Assembly (NCBI GenBank): GCA_016285145.1
Contig: JAEEQE010000018.1
Coordinates: forward strand, 1 to 52,332
Length of the DNA: 52,332 nt
Source: Bacteroidales bacterium
GTDB lineage: Bacteria; Bacteroidota; Bacteroidia; Bacteroidales; WCHB1-69
Direction of reading: 5' to 3'
Shown here piece by piece: positions 7,523 to 19,300 of this stretch. The notes under the pieces are model-generated. The model saw nothing but the letters and a program-made list of their open reading frames with translations, was not told where the DNA came from and ran no database searches. The first letter of the stretch is position 1. Each line of letters starts with the position of its first letter. The translations under genes and the position numbers were made by a program.

Positions 7523-8494
7523 ATGCGTTTCGAAAAACCCATTCCTGTTGAGGATATTTTGGCCATGATCGGCCATCCCGTCCAGCAGAAGGGCAATTTC
7601 GCCGGCCCGGTGACGGGCATTAATGAGTTGCATTCTGTGGTTCGGGGCGACATCTCCTTTGTGGATAACGAAAAGTACTACAATCGGATGCTTCAAAGCG
7701 AGGCTTCCGTGGTGCTGATTGATAAGGCGGATGTGGAGTGCCCTGACGGCAAGCTTCTGATTGTCACGGAGGATCCACTGCAGGATTATCTGTCCGTCGT
7801 GCGGCATTTTGTGCATTTCAACCCGCAGCAGACGTCCATTCACCCGACAGCCGTTATTGGCGAGGGTACGGTGATACAACCGTTAGTGTTCATTGGCGAG
7901 AATGTGAAAATCGGGCGCAACTGTCTGATCCATTCCAATGTCAGCATCTACGCCAACACAGTCATCGGGGATAATGTGATCATACACTCCAATTCCACCA
8001 TTGGTGGGGACGCCTGCTATTTCCAGAAGCGTCCCGACGCTTGGGTGAAGCTGGAATCCTGCGGCGACACGTACATCGGCAATGATGTGGAGGTGGGATG
8101 CTCATGCTGTATCGACAAGGGCGTTTCGGGCACCACCTACATCGGCGACGGCTGCAAGTTCGACAATCTGGTGCAGGTGGGACATGACACGCACATCGGC
8201 AAACGGGTGCTGTTGGGCGCCCAAAGCGGCATCGCCGGTTGCACGTATGTGGACGATGACTGCAAGATTTGGGCCAAGGCCTGCGTCAACAAGGATTTGT
8301 ATATCGCCAAGAATACAGTGCTTTATGCCTTCTCCGCCGTGAACAAGAATGTGACGGAGGAGAATCAGACACTTTTCGGGATACCGGCCATTGATGTGCA
8401 ACAAAAATGGAAAGAATTGGTCTATACCAAAAATCTTTCCACTTTGTATGCGGACGTGGCCGCGTTGAAAAAAGAGTTAGAAAGCAGGAAGTGA
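7523..8494 (+). CDS. lpxD: LpxD-family UDP-3-O-acylglucosamine N-acyltransferase
   Basis: A 323-residue protein with an N-terminal LpxD uridine-binding domain (residues ~1-100) and a left-handed beta-helix built from hexapeptide repeats (~105-270, e.g. IGENVKIGRNCLIHSNVSIYANTVIGDNVIIHSN). The C-terminus is an alpha-helical tail. LpxD adds the N-linked hydroxyacyl chain during lipid A synthesis at the inner face of the inner membrane. The expected catalytic His lies in NLVQVGHDTHIG. Bacteroidetes often carry two LpxD-like genes; the part after residue 155 (YFQKRPDAWVKLESCG) is diverged, so this could be the paralogue rather than the housekeeping copy. Confidence 0.87.
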   Translation: MRFEKPIPVEDILAMIGHPVQQKGNFAGPVTGINELHSVVRGDISFVDNEKYYNRMLQSEASVVLIDKADVECPDGKLLIVTEDPLQDYLSVVRHFVHFNPQQTSIHPTAVIGEGTVIQPLVFIGENVKIGRNCLIHSNVSIYANTVIGDNVIIHSNSTIGGDACYFQKRPDAWVKLESCGDTYIGNDVEVGCSCCIDKGVSGTTYIGDGCKFDNLVQVGHDTHIGKRVLLGAQSGIAGCTYVDDDCKIWAKACVNKDLYIAKNTVLYAFSAVNKNVTEENQTLFGIPAIDVQQKWKELVYTKNLSTLYADVAALKKELESRK

Positions 8495-8512
8495 TTCCTG
8501 CTTTCTTTTTTT
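8481..8512 (+). terminator. Rho-independent terminator of lpxD
   Basis: AAAGCAGGAA (8481-8490) and TTCCTGCTTT (8495-8504) form a perfect 10-bp stem with a GTGA tetraloop, followed by CTTTTTTTT. The left arm includes the last codons of lpxD, and its TGA stop (8492-8494) lies in the loop. Confidence 0.88.
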
Positions 8513-8521
8513 CCCGACAGA

Positions 8522-9166
8522 TTATTTCATGCGGTTTTTGACGGCGTTGAGGTCGGATTCGATTTTGCGGATCTCCTCCTCGTTGGCCTGGTGTTTTTTG
8601 TCGATTTCAGAAATCTCTTTCTGAAGTTTTTCGATCTGTTTTTCAGCTTTTGTCTTGTCTTTTTCCAGGGCCTTCTGATCCTTGTTGAGCTTGTTCAGCT
8701 TCTCCTGCAAGGTGTTGGCCTGCTGTTGGAGTGAGAACTCATGGATGTAAGAGCCGAGGTCGTTGAGGAAGGCCTTGATGGCAGTAGCGGTCTCCGGGTT
8801 GTTCTCGGAAGTGATGGCGTTCATGTTGCCGGAGCAGACGATGAACGAGAGCATGGCTGTTTTGGCGCCTTTCTTGCCGCTTTCCGTAACATTGTAGTAC
8901 ATGTCGTAGTTGGCGGATCCGAACGGTGCGAAGGGTTGGTTGAGATAGGCGCGGAATTTGCCCTCTTTGGAACCTTTCATATTGTAGTTCTTCTCCATGC
9001 GCTCACGAATGGCCGCATACACCAGGTCGGAGTTGGCGGAAGGGATGCTCAGCGTATAGCCGGAAATTTTCTCTTTGCCGAATTTGATCATGGATTCATG
9101 AACGTTTTGTGCTGACAAGGTACAAACAAGACCCAGAATGGTCAGCAATGATAGAATTTTTTTCAT
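8522..9166 (-). CDS. Exported protein with C-terminal coiled coil, function unknown
   Basis: A 214-residue protein with a signal peptide (MKKILSLLTILGLVCTLSAQ). The globular middle (residues ~30-140) contains AAIRERMEKNYNMKGSKEGKF and YDMYYNVTESGKKGAKTAMLSFIV. From ~145 to the end it is a heptad coiled coil dominated by Lys, Glu, Gln and Leu (LQEKLNKLNKDQKALEKDKT...). The leader indicates a periplasmic or outer-membrane location. I do not recognise the family. It is transcribed divergently from the dihydrouridine synthase gene and converges on lpxD, with the lpxD terminator between them. Confidence 0.8.
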   Translation of the reverse strand: MKKILSLLTILGLVCTLSAQNVHESMIKFGKEKISGYTLSIPSANSDLVYAAIRERMEKNYNMKGSKEGKFRAYLNQPFAPFGSANYDMYYNVTESGKKGAKTAMLSFIVCSGNMNAITSENNPETATAIKAFLNDLGSYIHEFSLQQQANTLQEKLNKLNKDQKALEKDKTKAEKQIEKLQKEISEIDKKHQANEEEIRKIESDLNAVKNRMK

Positions 9167-9249
9167 AGCGTGTTTTTTTTATGAATAAATGTATGAATGA
9201 ATTAAGTGTTCGTGTTGCTGTTTGTAATTCGTTGCAAAAATAAAAAAAT

Positions 9250-9257
9250 TATCTTTG
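9250..9257 (+). promoter_or_regulatory. -7 promoter element of the dihydrouridine synthase gene
   Basis: TATCTTTG matches the TAnnTTTG consensus and ends 8 nt before the ATG at 9266. The transcript would therefore be almost leaderless, which is the reason for rejecting the longer frame opening at 9206. A TTTG lies at 9221-9224, slightly further than the ideal spacing. Confidence 0.65.
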
Positions 9258-9265
9258 CGGGCTGT

Positions 9266-10237
9266 ATGATTTCGATAAAAGATTTGATTTCCGAGATGCC
9301 TTTCCCCTTATATCTCGCTCCAATGGAGGGCGTTACGGACCGTGCTTTCCGTCTGGCCTGCAAGGAGCAGGGCGCGGATGTGCTGATTTCGGAGTTCGTT
9401 TCTTCGGACGCGTTGTCACGGGAGGTGGAAAAGAGCATCCGGAAGATGGCCTTTGACGAGCGGGAGCGCCCGTTCGGCATCCAGATCTTCGGTCACGACG
9501 AACTGTCGTTGGTGAAGGCCGCGCACTTGGCGGAGGTGGCAGGTCCCGATTTCGTGGACATCAACTGGGGCTGTCCGGTGAAGAAGGTGGTGAGCAAAGG
9601 GGCCGGGTCCGCCATCTTGCAGGATATTCCGAAGATGGCGGCGCTGACGGGCGCGGTGGTGCGTGAGTTGAAGATTCCGGTCACGGTGAAGACGCGCTTG
9701 GGGTGGGACAGCACATCCAAGCCCATTGTGGAGGTGGCCGAGCGGATGCAGGATGTGGGTGTGCAGGCCATCGCCATCCACGGGCGCACGCGTGCGCAGA
9801 TGTACGGGGGCGAGGCCGACTGGTCGCTGATCGGAGAGGTGAAACGGAACCCCCGGATGTCGATTCCCGTCATTGGCAACGGGGATGTGAACAGCGCCGG
9901 AAAGGCTATCCTGTGCCGCGAGCGGTATGGGGTGGATGCGGTGATGATCGGACGTGCTGCCATCGGAAACCCGTGGATTTTCCGACAGGTGAGGGATGTT
10001 CTTGCCGGAAGGGATCCATACATGCCGGATTATGCGGACAGGGTGGGGATGGTGTTGAGACAGCTCCGACAGACAATGGAGGAGAAAGGCGAGCGCCGTG
10101 CCGTGCTGGAGATGCGCAGCCAATATGCCGGATATTTCAAAGGCCTGGACTATTTCAAGCCCGTGCGCATGCGCCTGATGGCGGCCACTTCCATCGCAGA
10201 ATGTGAGGAAATTATGCGGTCGTATCAGGCTGGTTGA
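9266..10237 (+). CDS. dusB: tRNA-dihydrouridine synthase (Dus/DusB family)
   Basis: A 323-residue FMN- and NADPH-dependent enzyme that reduces uridines in the tRNA D-loop. A TIM barrel is recognisable from YLAPMEGVTDRAFRLACKEQ, INWGCPVKKVVSKGAGSA (catalytic Cys in GCP), VTVKTRLGWD (Lys contacting substrate/FMN), IAIHGRTRAQMYGG, IGNGDVNSAGKA and MIGRAAIGNPWIF. A small helical domain ends the protein. The ATG at 9266 is chosen because the family begins a few residues before PLYLAPMEG and the promoter overlaps the longer frame. Assignment to the DusB subgroup is by overall resemblance. Confidence 0.9.
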   Translation: MISIKDLISEMPFPLYLAPMEGVTDRAFRLACKEQGADVLISEFVSSDALSREVEKSIRKMAFDERERPFGIQIFGHDELSLVKAAHLAEVAGPDFVDINWGCPVKKVVSKGAGSAILQDIPKMAALTGAVVRELKIPVTVKTRLGWDSTSKPIVEVAERMQDVGVQAIAIHGRTRAQMYGGEADWSLIGEVKRNPRMSIPVIGNGDVNSAGKAILCRERYGVDAVMIGRAAIGNPWIFRQVRDVLAGRDPYMPDYADRVGMVLRQLRQTMEEKGERRAVLEMRSQYAGYFKGLDYFKPVRMRLMAATSIAECEEIMRSYQAG

Positions 10238-10255
10238 AAAAATCTTTTTCGGACT

Positions 10256-10286
10256 TTTGGATTTTCAATAAAAAAGTGTATTTTTG
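10256..10286 (+). promoter_or_regulatory. Promoter of the giant T9SS protein gene
   Basis: TTTG (10256-10259) and TATTTTTG (10279-10286) are separated by exactly 19 nt, a textbook Bacteroidetes primary-sigma promoter. The predicted leader is about 65 nt. Confidence 0.8.
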
Positions 10287-10357
10287 TCGGCTTATTGTAT
10301 AATGTGTATTATTATACAAAAGTTGTTCTTTATGCTAATAAAAAATATCCAATACAA

Positions 10358-13300
10358 ATGAAAAAGATTTTCGCTGCTATCATCACCTTAATGCTGCCAG
10401 CCATCCTGTTTGCGCAACCAATGGACACGGCAACTGTTTACTTTGAGAATTTTGATGGGGCTAATCCGCAAGTGACCACGACCAGCATCTTCGATGCGAC
10501 GGCTGGTGACTGGAAAACCGACGCCACCTTGAAAGTGTCGGTACCGAATTCATTCCATTCGCCTGTTTACACCCACTCGGGTGCTTCGACGGTGTATTTG
10601 GCCACCATCGATCTGACCAGCACCAACATGACGGATCAGGTGCGGAAGTTCTATCTTGAATTTGACCATATCTGCAAGGTGGACAAATTGGATGAGGCAT
10701 ATATTTACTTCAGCAAGGCCAGCGGTCTCGACTTTACCGGCCAGCCGAACTGGGGCAACCCTGTGAAACTGACTTTCAACCAGACTAGCGCATGCTATCT
10801 GTCAGCAGGGACCATGAATCCGGGTGGCACCGTGAATACGGGTGCGGCGGATTTCACCCAGGCAGGTTTGGGATCGGGACAGTTTGCGGCGAGTTGGTAT
10901 CCGAGCGGTACCGGCAATTGGCAGCCGAACACCCTGAACGCGAACCCGGCAGCCAACTGGTGGCGACATGAGAAGTTCGACCTGAGTTCCTTCGTGCTTG
11001 ATGGCACGACGAAATATGTGAGACTTGAGTTCCGTGTGAACAAGTCGTCCCCTTCCACCAGTAACACGGAGCAGTGCAAGGGTTGGTATCTGGACAACGT
11101 GCATGTGCTTCTGTCCAACTGCGAGTTGATCCCGCCGACAATTACGCTGACCAACCCCATTTATCACAATGTGGGTACGAACTTCAACAACAATATCGGA
11201 CCTTACACTATTCACGCCACATTGAAGGATAATGATACGATTGACCTGACCAAACTGCGTTTCACGTATCAGATATGCCCGTTCCAGGCCGCGGCCGGTC
11301 CGGTGGTGACGGTTCCGAACACCATCACGAGCAACAACCTCTCTTCATCTGGTCATACGGTGTTGGCTGAATGGGAGTTGCCGACCATTTGTTATAAAGA
11401 TACTATTCATTATCATATATACATGGAAGACGTGCATGGTAGTGTCGCCAAGAAGGATGATTTCTTAGTGGCGCATCACACCTACACGAACATCCAGAAC
11501 AACGACTGTGCGTTGGACAGTTTGGACAAGGGTACATGGCCGCACTGCTTCACCACGGGCACGGCCCATCCGGTGAAGCTCTACTTCAAGAACCGTAGCG
11601 ACGCGGACCACTCCGTCCAGACGGGAAGTAGCTACCAGACAGGCTTGTCGGTAGGCCTCGAGGTGAGAAATGAAGCTGGACAGGTAACGCACAACACCAC
11701 ACACAACTGGACGGGATCCCTCTGCTTTGACGAGCGCGACACGCTGAACCTTGGCACCTTTGTCCCGACGCACGGCTGGAACCATATCAAGGTGTTCGTG
11801 AAGACCCGAAACGGTGCGGCTGACGGTTATCATCAGAACGACACACTGAAGATTTCCTGGTATTCTTGCGACAGTCTTTTGAAAGGGGATTATACTGTGG
11901 GCGGCTCCAATCCGGATTTTGTGAACATTCGGGAGGTGCGCGACAATCTGGAGTACTGCGAATTGGGAGGACCTGTGCGGTTCCATCTTCGTCCGGGTAC
12001 TTATCAGGATTTCTATTTCCGCCAGAAATATGCTGGGCAGTCGGATGTGAACACCATCACATTCATCGGTGACAACCGAGACAACGTCATTGTCACAGCC
12101 AACGTTCCAGACACCTCCGCCACTATCTATCAGGGTGCTGTTACGTTGATCAATGTGGCGAATCTGCATTTCCAGAACATCACGTTCCAAGGCCGGCAGC
12201 AGGCCGCTTCGCGTGCAGTGGTTCTGCGTGGTAATGGAAGCCGCGATATCACTTTTGATAATTGCAAGATGGTGGCCTATCCCACCAACTCGACAGTCAC
12301 CACAAGTTATGCCGTGGGTCGTGAGACTTCGGCAACCACCACACCGGACACGGTGATTTTCCGCAATTGTATCATGGATGGTGGTAACTTTGGTGTCTAT
12401 TATGTGGGTAACACCCAATCGGGTAATAACCGTCGCCAGAACAGCCTGACAATCGAGAATTGCCGTATCAAAAGCTGTTACAGGGGTATATACTCCAAAT
12501 ACTCCATGCCGTTGGTCGCCCGCAACAATCATATCTCCCAATATCCGATGGGCAGCCATCAGGAATTCAGCGGTATGTATGTTGAGAATATTGTTTCTTG
12601 TGACATTGACGGCAACACGGTGGACAGCGTTTTCAATGCCGAGTATGGTATTGCAGCCAAGAATCTGACCACGAAGGATTATTTCATCCGTAACAACCAT
12701 GTGAAAGTAGGAGAATCTCTGTTCGGCATTTATGTCGGAAGTAGCTCCTCCACAGCCGTTGACACGGGTTTCATTTATAATAATGAGGTTATCCTGTACC
12801 CTGTGACGGCCGGAACGTCGTACGCCATGCAGCTTGACAACAGTAATGCCTTGAAGGTGGCCCACAATAGTTTGTATGTGAAATCGGATGCTCCGTACAG
12901 CAATACGGCAGCCCTCCACATCAAGAACACCACCAATAATAATATCACCTATTTGAACAACAACATGTTGGTGAATGAGTGCAACAGCAACGATAACACC
13001 AACTTTGCATTGTATCTGAATGGAACATCCAAGGTGGTGGGTGGTTATAATGATTTGTATTCTTCGTCATCGGCGATAGCTTACACGACAGTAGCCCGTA
13101 ACTCCATCAGTGAGTTTGAGGGTGCGATGACCACCTGCACGCACAACATATCCTTGTTGCCGCCGATGGCGAATGCGACGAACAGCCTGCTTCCGACGGA
13201 TTTCACGGGTATGGAGTGCCGTCGTATGCCGTTGGTGATGCAAGATATTCGTGGTCAGCAGCGTTCGGCGCTTACGTATATGGGTGCGTATGCGAACCAA

Positions 13301-16300
13301 ATTGCAGCCACGGATGCATCCATCGTGGCCTTGCTGGTGCCGGCTCTCGGCGACTGTCCGCAGAACTCGTATAACATCACGGTGTCAGTGGCCAACAAAG
13401 GCTCGGAGGTCTTGAATTTCGCCAATCATCACGCTGTCATCACCCTCCATTCGGATTCCCTGAATCTGACGCAAACCAAGAATGTCACAAGTGGAACCGT
13501 TCCGGTGTTGGGATCCTCTTCCCAGGTGGTGGCGAATAACATCTCCATTCCGGTGAACCAGACGGTGGATTTGACTTTTGTTATCCGTACGGCGGGTGAC
13601 AACAACTACCTCAATGATACGATGCGCACCTCCTTCATCATGGAGGCGGCTCGTCCGGACTACGAGGAGGACTTCAGTTCCGGTACGAAGCAGACCTGGA
13701 CCATCTCGCAACTTTCCGGCGCCGGCAACTGGACATTCATTGACGGTGCGGGTGTCAATCCGGTCATCGCACCGGTGTATGGAACGGGACGTCTCTATTT
13801 CAATTCCAAGACCTTCTCGGCGAATACTCGTTCCCGTGCGGTGATGCCCGTAGTGCAGCTTGATACGATGCACCCCATTTTGGAAATGTGGATGGCACAC
13901 GACAACGTCTCCAACAAACCCAAAGAGGGCGTGGTTGTTAAAGTCTCCACCAATGGTGGTCTCACGTACACGGCTCTCAGACCTCTCACGGCAAACGGCA
14001 CCCCTAGCACTAATCCGGCTGATACGCTTGTCAAACGATATAATACCTCGTATGCCACACCAGACTGGGCATTATACACCTACGATTTGAACAACTATAA
14101 AAATGCCGGCTGTATCTATATCGCTTTTGACGGGTATGCCCAGCAGGGTAATAATATAAATATTGACCGTATCCGTTTGAGAAATCTGTACGACAACGAT
14201 ATTGCGGTGACTCAGATTTACTCCCAAGGCGAAACGCCGACGAAATATGCCATGCGTGATGTCTATAGTGCATTGGTTCGTAACGAGGGTAGTGACACAC
14301 AATCCAATATTAAAGTTTATTTGACGGTGGCTGGTGCCGCCGAAACATACCGCGACACGGTTACGATACCGACGTTGGGTAACAACCAGCAGACGTTGGT
14401 GACATTCCCGGATCATGAGATGCTGGTGAATGAGGTGAAAAATGTGGAAATCCGTTCGCGCAACGACCAGAACAATGCGAACAATGCTTTGAACTGGCGT
14501 GTGGTGACCAATAACAATACGGCCAACTATGCCGATACCACTACCGCTGTGATGAAGACGGGTGATTACAATACAGTCATTCGTCCTTGTGTACGATACA
14601 AGACCAATGAGGAACTGGTCGTTACGGATGTGAAATATTATTATGACCAGAGTTATATTACAAATAGAGAAAGAGGCTTCAAAGCTTTTGTGGCCAATGC
14701 TGCCGGTGAAATCATCACGACCTCGGATGTGATTTCTTTCGACTCGCTCCAACAGAATGCGTGGAATATTCTGCCGATTCGGAATTTCGCCTTGACCAAC
14801 ATGACGGGTGAGTTCTATGTGGGATTGGAGATGACGGCCCCTGGTGATTACCTTACCTACCAGGTGGAGACCCCGCTTCGTGATTCCACCTTCTACTATT
14901 TGGAGAATAACGGCACTTATACGCCGCAGACACTGGGCCGTTTCATGATTGGCGCGGTGGTGGACACGCCGCATGTGCATGATTTCGCCATCCTGAACAT
15001 GACGAACCCCACTTCACGTTGCGACCTCGGACACGAGCATATCACGCTTACCGTCACCAATAACGGTAGCCAGGCCATTCTTCCGGGTACGCAGCTGCAT
15101 TATTCCATCAACGGTTTGCCTGCTGTGACGGAAACGATGACAGACACATTGGGAAGCCATGAGACAAAACCCTTTGTCTTCAACACGATTTATGATTTCA
15201 CCAATCATCAGATAAATATAGATGATAATTATAATATTATTGTATGGGTGACCAAAGACAGTCGCGACCGTCTCCAGTATAACGACACAATTCGCGAATT
15301 AGTAGTGTCAAGAGGCAAGTCGCAGATGCCGGTGGCTCCCGACACGGTGGACATTTCGTATTACACCTCTGGAGTGCTGACAGCCAGTCTGCCGGCATCC
15401 ATCCCGCAAGGTGTCATTGCTTGGTACAATAGTTCCGGCTACGAGCAGTGGAACTTCCTTACATATGCCAACTCTTTCCAGACACCTACTATCTTCTTTG
15501 ATACGACGTTCTTTGTGACCGCTAATCCTGGTTATATATACGATAAGATTGTGGGTACCGGCAAGGGAACTCCCACTTCACCAAACACGCTCAATCCGGA
15601 CGACAAGCCCTTTGTCTTCGCCTCGGGCTATTCCCGTGGGCGTATGATTTACACGCAGAATGATATTGGTCAATATGGTCCTGTGGCACGGATTGGTCTC
15701 TATGTTACAACCAAGGCCACCGGTACAAACGGTATCCCAATCAAGCTGTATCTGAAGGAGACGCCGCTGAACACGCTGCCGAATGATGCGTATGATTGGA
15801 ATAATGAATTGTTGGATGCCACGCTGGTGGTGGATGACATGATATTCTTCGGTGACACGGGCTGGCACTACTTCAACTTGTCCACACCGTTCAATTACAC
15901 TACGGGCAACCTGATGCTTTTGACAGAGACCAACTGTAACGATCATTGCAGTTCATGCAATAATTGCGGTACGGCTGTTTCCGGAACGACGGTTTATCCT
16001 AAGTTCCAGGCTACGGCACAACCTGGTTGTGTGCAATATAAGAATGGTAATACGACCGCTCTGACCGGTACTTGGGGTACGCCTTACGGCAAGCGTCTGA
16101 ATCTCGCCATCCGCATTGCAGACTTGCAGTGTGGTAGTGAGAAACATCAGATTTACGTGCGTGTGCCGGATATCCCAATCTATGATGTGGAGACCATCGG
16201 CTTGGATCATCCGCAAGTGACGCAGACAACGCCGTATCCTTCCCATTGCGCTTTATATGACGAGCATGTTAGGGTGATAGTTAGAAACAACCTGAACATT

Positions 16301-19300
16301 ACGATTCCTGCCAATAAGGTGATGGTTCACGCCCGTTTCAACAATCAGGAAATCACGCAGCTGATAACTCACCCGCTCGGACCCACTCAGGTGGATACGG
16401 TTGTTTTTGACACCACTTTTGATTTTGCCACCCATAATCATCAGGATGTGACATGGAATTGTGTGGTTTATACGGATATGCCTACTGAAAGCACGGTCTA
16501 TAGAGGCAATGATACCATTCGTGGAACGTTTATTTCCAAACGTACAGCCCAATTCCCGCGTTATCCGATTGTCTATTATGGCAATTATACGGAACCTTAC
16601 ACGGTGATTGAACCGGCTGACCGTCCTGTACTGGCCAATGGCAACACGGAAATCACCCAGTGGCGTTACTATGCAGACTCGACAACCACTACTGCTTTGA
16701 CCCCGCTGCCGACCACGGCTAATCCGACCTACACCACGGGACCGTTGTATGATACGGTGGTTCTTTATGTGGAGGCCAAGACGCAGACCAGCAATTGTAT
16801 GACGCGTCGCACGCCCATTATCATTAATGTGCAGGTGCCTCAGTACGATTTGGAAACACGGCATCTTGTTTCTCCGAAATCGTTCCAATGTAACATTTCC
16901 GCCAACCAGCCGGTGGTGGTGAGTGTTCGCAATACGGACACGACATCCTCTTCGACCATTCCGGCCAACACGTTCAATGTGACAGGTCGTTTTGCGGATG
17001 GCGCGTATGTGGTTACGGACACCAAACCGTTGACGACCCCTGTTCCGCATCTGGATACGGCTACAGTGACGCTGAATGTGGCCAATATGAGCTCTACAAC
17101 GGTTAATCGCTCCTACAACTACTCGATTTATTCCAAACCCATTAACAACAATATGTGGGTGTATAAAGGCAATGACACTATCCATGGAATGCTGTATGTG
17201 CCTGCCAAACCGGTGGCTCCAGCCAACATTGGCCCGCAATCGGTTCCTTATGGTAGCACTTACACCGTGTCACCGACAGGTATGAGCCACTATTATTTCT
17301 ATCATAACCAAAATGACGCTGTTCCTTTTGCCCAGGGTAGCAGTTTCACAACGGATCCTATCTTCTCGTCTCAAACCTACTATTACAGCGGACGTATTGA
17401 GGATCCTGCCTTCAAGGCCACCATCACGGCAGGAACGGGCAATACTACCAATTCTGCCCCGTTCAATATGCTTTCAACACGTGGTAAGTCGTATGCACAG
17501 ATTCTTTACAGACAAGCAGAAATCGGTGGTGTGGCAGGTACGATTGATTCGATTTATGTGAAAGTGAACACGGCTAACACCACAGGTATCGGCATTCCGA
17601 TCCGGATGTGGTTGGCCAATGCGGCTGCCACCCAAACGGCGTTGACCACGGCTCCCACGTTGACATCGTGGACTACCTTGACCAACAATGCTCAATTAGT
17701 TTTCGATGGTGATTTGGCTTTCAATCAGTTAGGATGGGTTGCCATTCCGGTGCAAGGTCGTTTCGACTATACTGGTGGTGCCCTCATGATGTATGTGGAA
17801 CACGATTGCGGTGACAACAGCTGTGTGACGAATCTGGGTGTTGTGGAACCGAAATTCGCCAACACATCGTATGCGAATAACAATACCGAACGTCGTATCT
17901 ATCAATTGGCTGCGGCCACAGGCACTGCTTTCACAGGTGGTGGTAACCGCTGGTCCACGCAGTTCTTGTTCAACTACACATGCCAGTCTCCGAAGGCTTC
18001 CATTATCATCAACACCCAAGTGCCGCAGCACGATGTGGGTGTTATTGGCATAAACACGCCTACTTCGCCAAGTCAGTACACGGCCAATGAGACAGTGTCT
18101 GTTAGTGTCAAGAACTTCGGTTCGACAGCAGCCTCCAACTTCCCTGTCTCGTATCGTTTGGCTAATGGCACGCCGGTTACGGAGAACTATTCCGGTTCTT
18201 TGGCTGCTGGCGCCACGGGTACGAAGACGTTTACGGCTCATGCCGACCTTACGGCGGCTTATATGGATGCGCAGTTCTGTGCTTACACTGGCTTGAATGG
18301 TGATGCATTACACTCAAATGATACTTTCTGTATGACGTTGAATGTGGGTGATCCTTGTATCTCTCGTTCCAATCAGGCTGCGGGTTTGGATATCTCTAAT
18401 GTGACGGTCTCCACCATCAACAACGGACAGGGTACGCCGTTTACCAATTACACGGCGGAAGGCGACGGTATGTACACCGATTATACGGCAACGGTGCCGG
18501 CAGGAGAACTTATCCAGGGACAGACCTACCCGATGTCCATCACGCACTCTTTTACGGCCTCCGCTTCCGGAAGCATTTATAAGACTGTCTATGTTGACTG
18601 GAACAGGAACGGTACCTTCGAGTCGAATGAGAAGGTGACGACACAGGGTCCCATCGCCAGTACAGCCGCCAATGCCACCACGAGCTTCAACTTTGATGTC
18701 CCCACCACATCCTCTGTGGGATTGACACGTATGAGGGTGATTTGTGTGGCTGCTAATTTCACCAATGCTTGTACCCCGTACAGCTATGCTGGTGAAACGG
18801 AAGACTATGCGGTGAATATCGTTCCGCCGAAGCCGATCGACTTGGGTGTCTCCGAAATCATTCACCCTGTTGGTAATGTGTGTATGGATACGGCAGCAAC
18901 GATGAAAGTGTTGTTGAGAAACTTCGGTTCCGAGACACAGTACTTCACTCCAGGCAATGCTGCTACGGTGACGGTCACGATCACCGGAGCTAACGCGGGA
19001 ACCTATACGGCAACGGTTGATGCCGGTTCTGTGGCACCGAATAATACGTATAGTGTCAGTATCCCGCACGTGAACCTCAGTTCTCTTGGCTCGTTCAATG
19101 TGTCGGCTACTGTAAGTTATCCTGGTGACCAGTTTGCCTTGAACAATACAAAGTCGGCTACAGCCAATACCAATGTCCTGGGTCCCATTGTCTCGAATAT
19201 CAACGAATTTGAAGATAATTTTGATCAGAATACGGGTATGACGGACCTGCACTTCGATTACTCCAGATGGGTGGCTCCGACCGGTTCCGATACGGCAAAC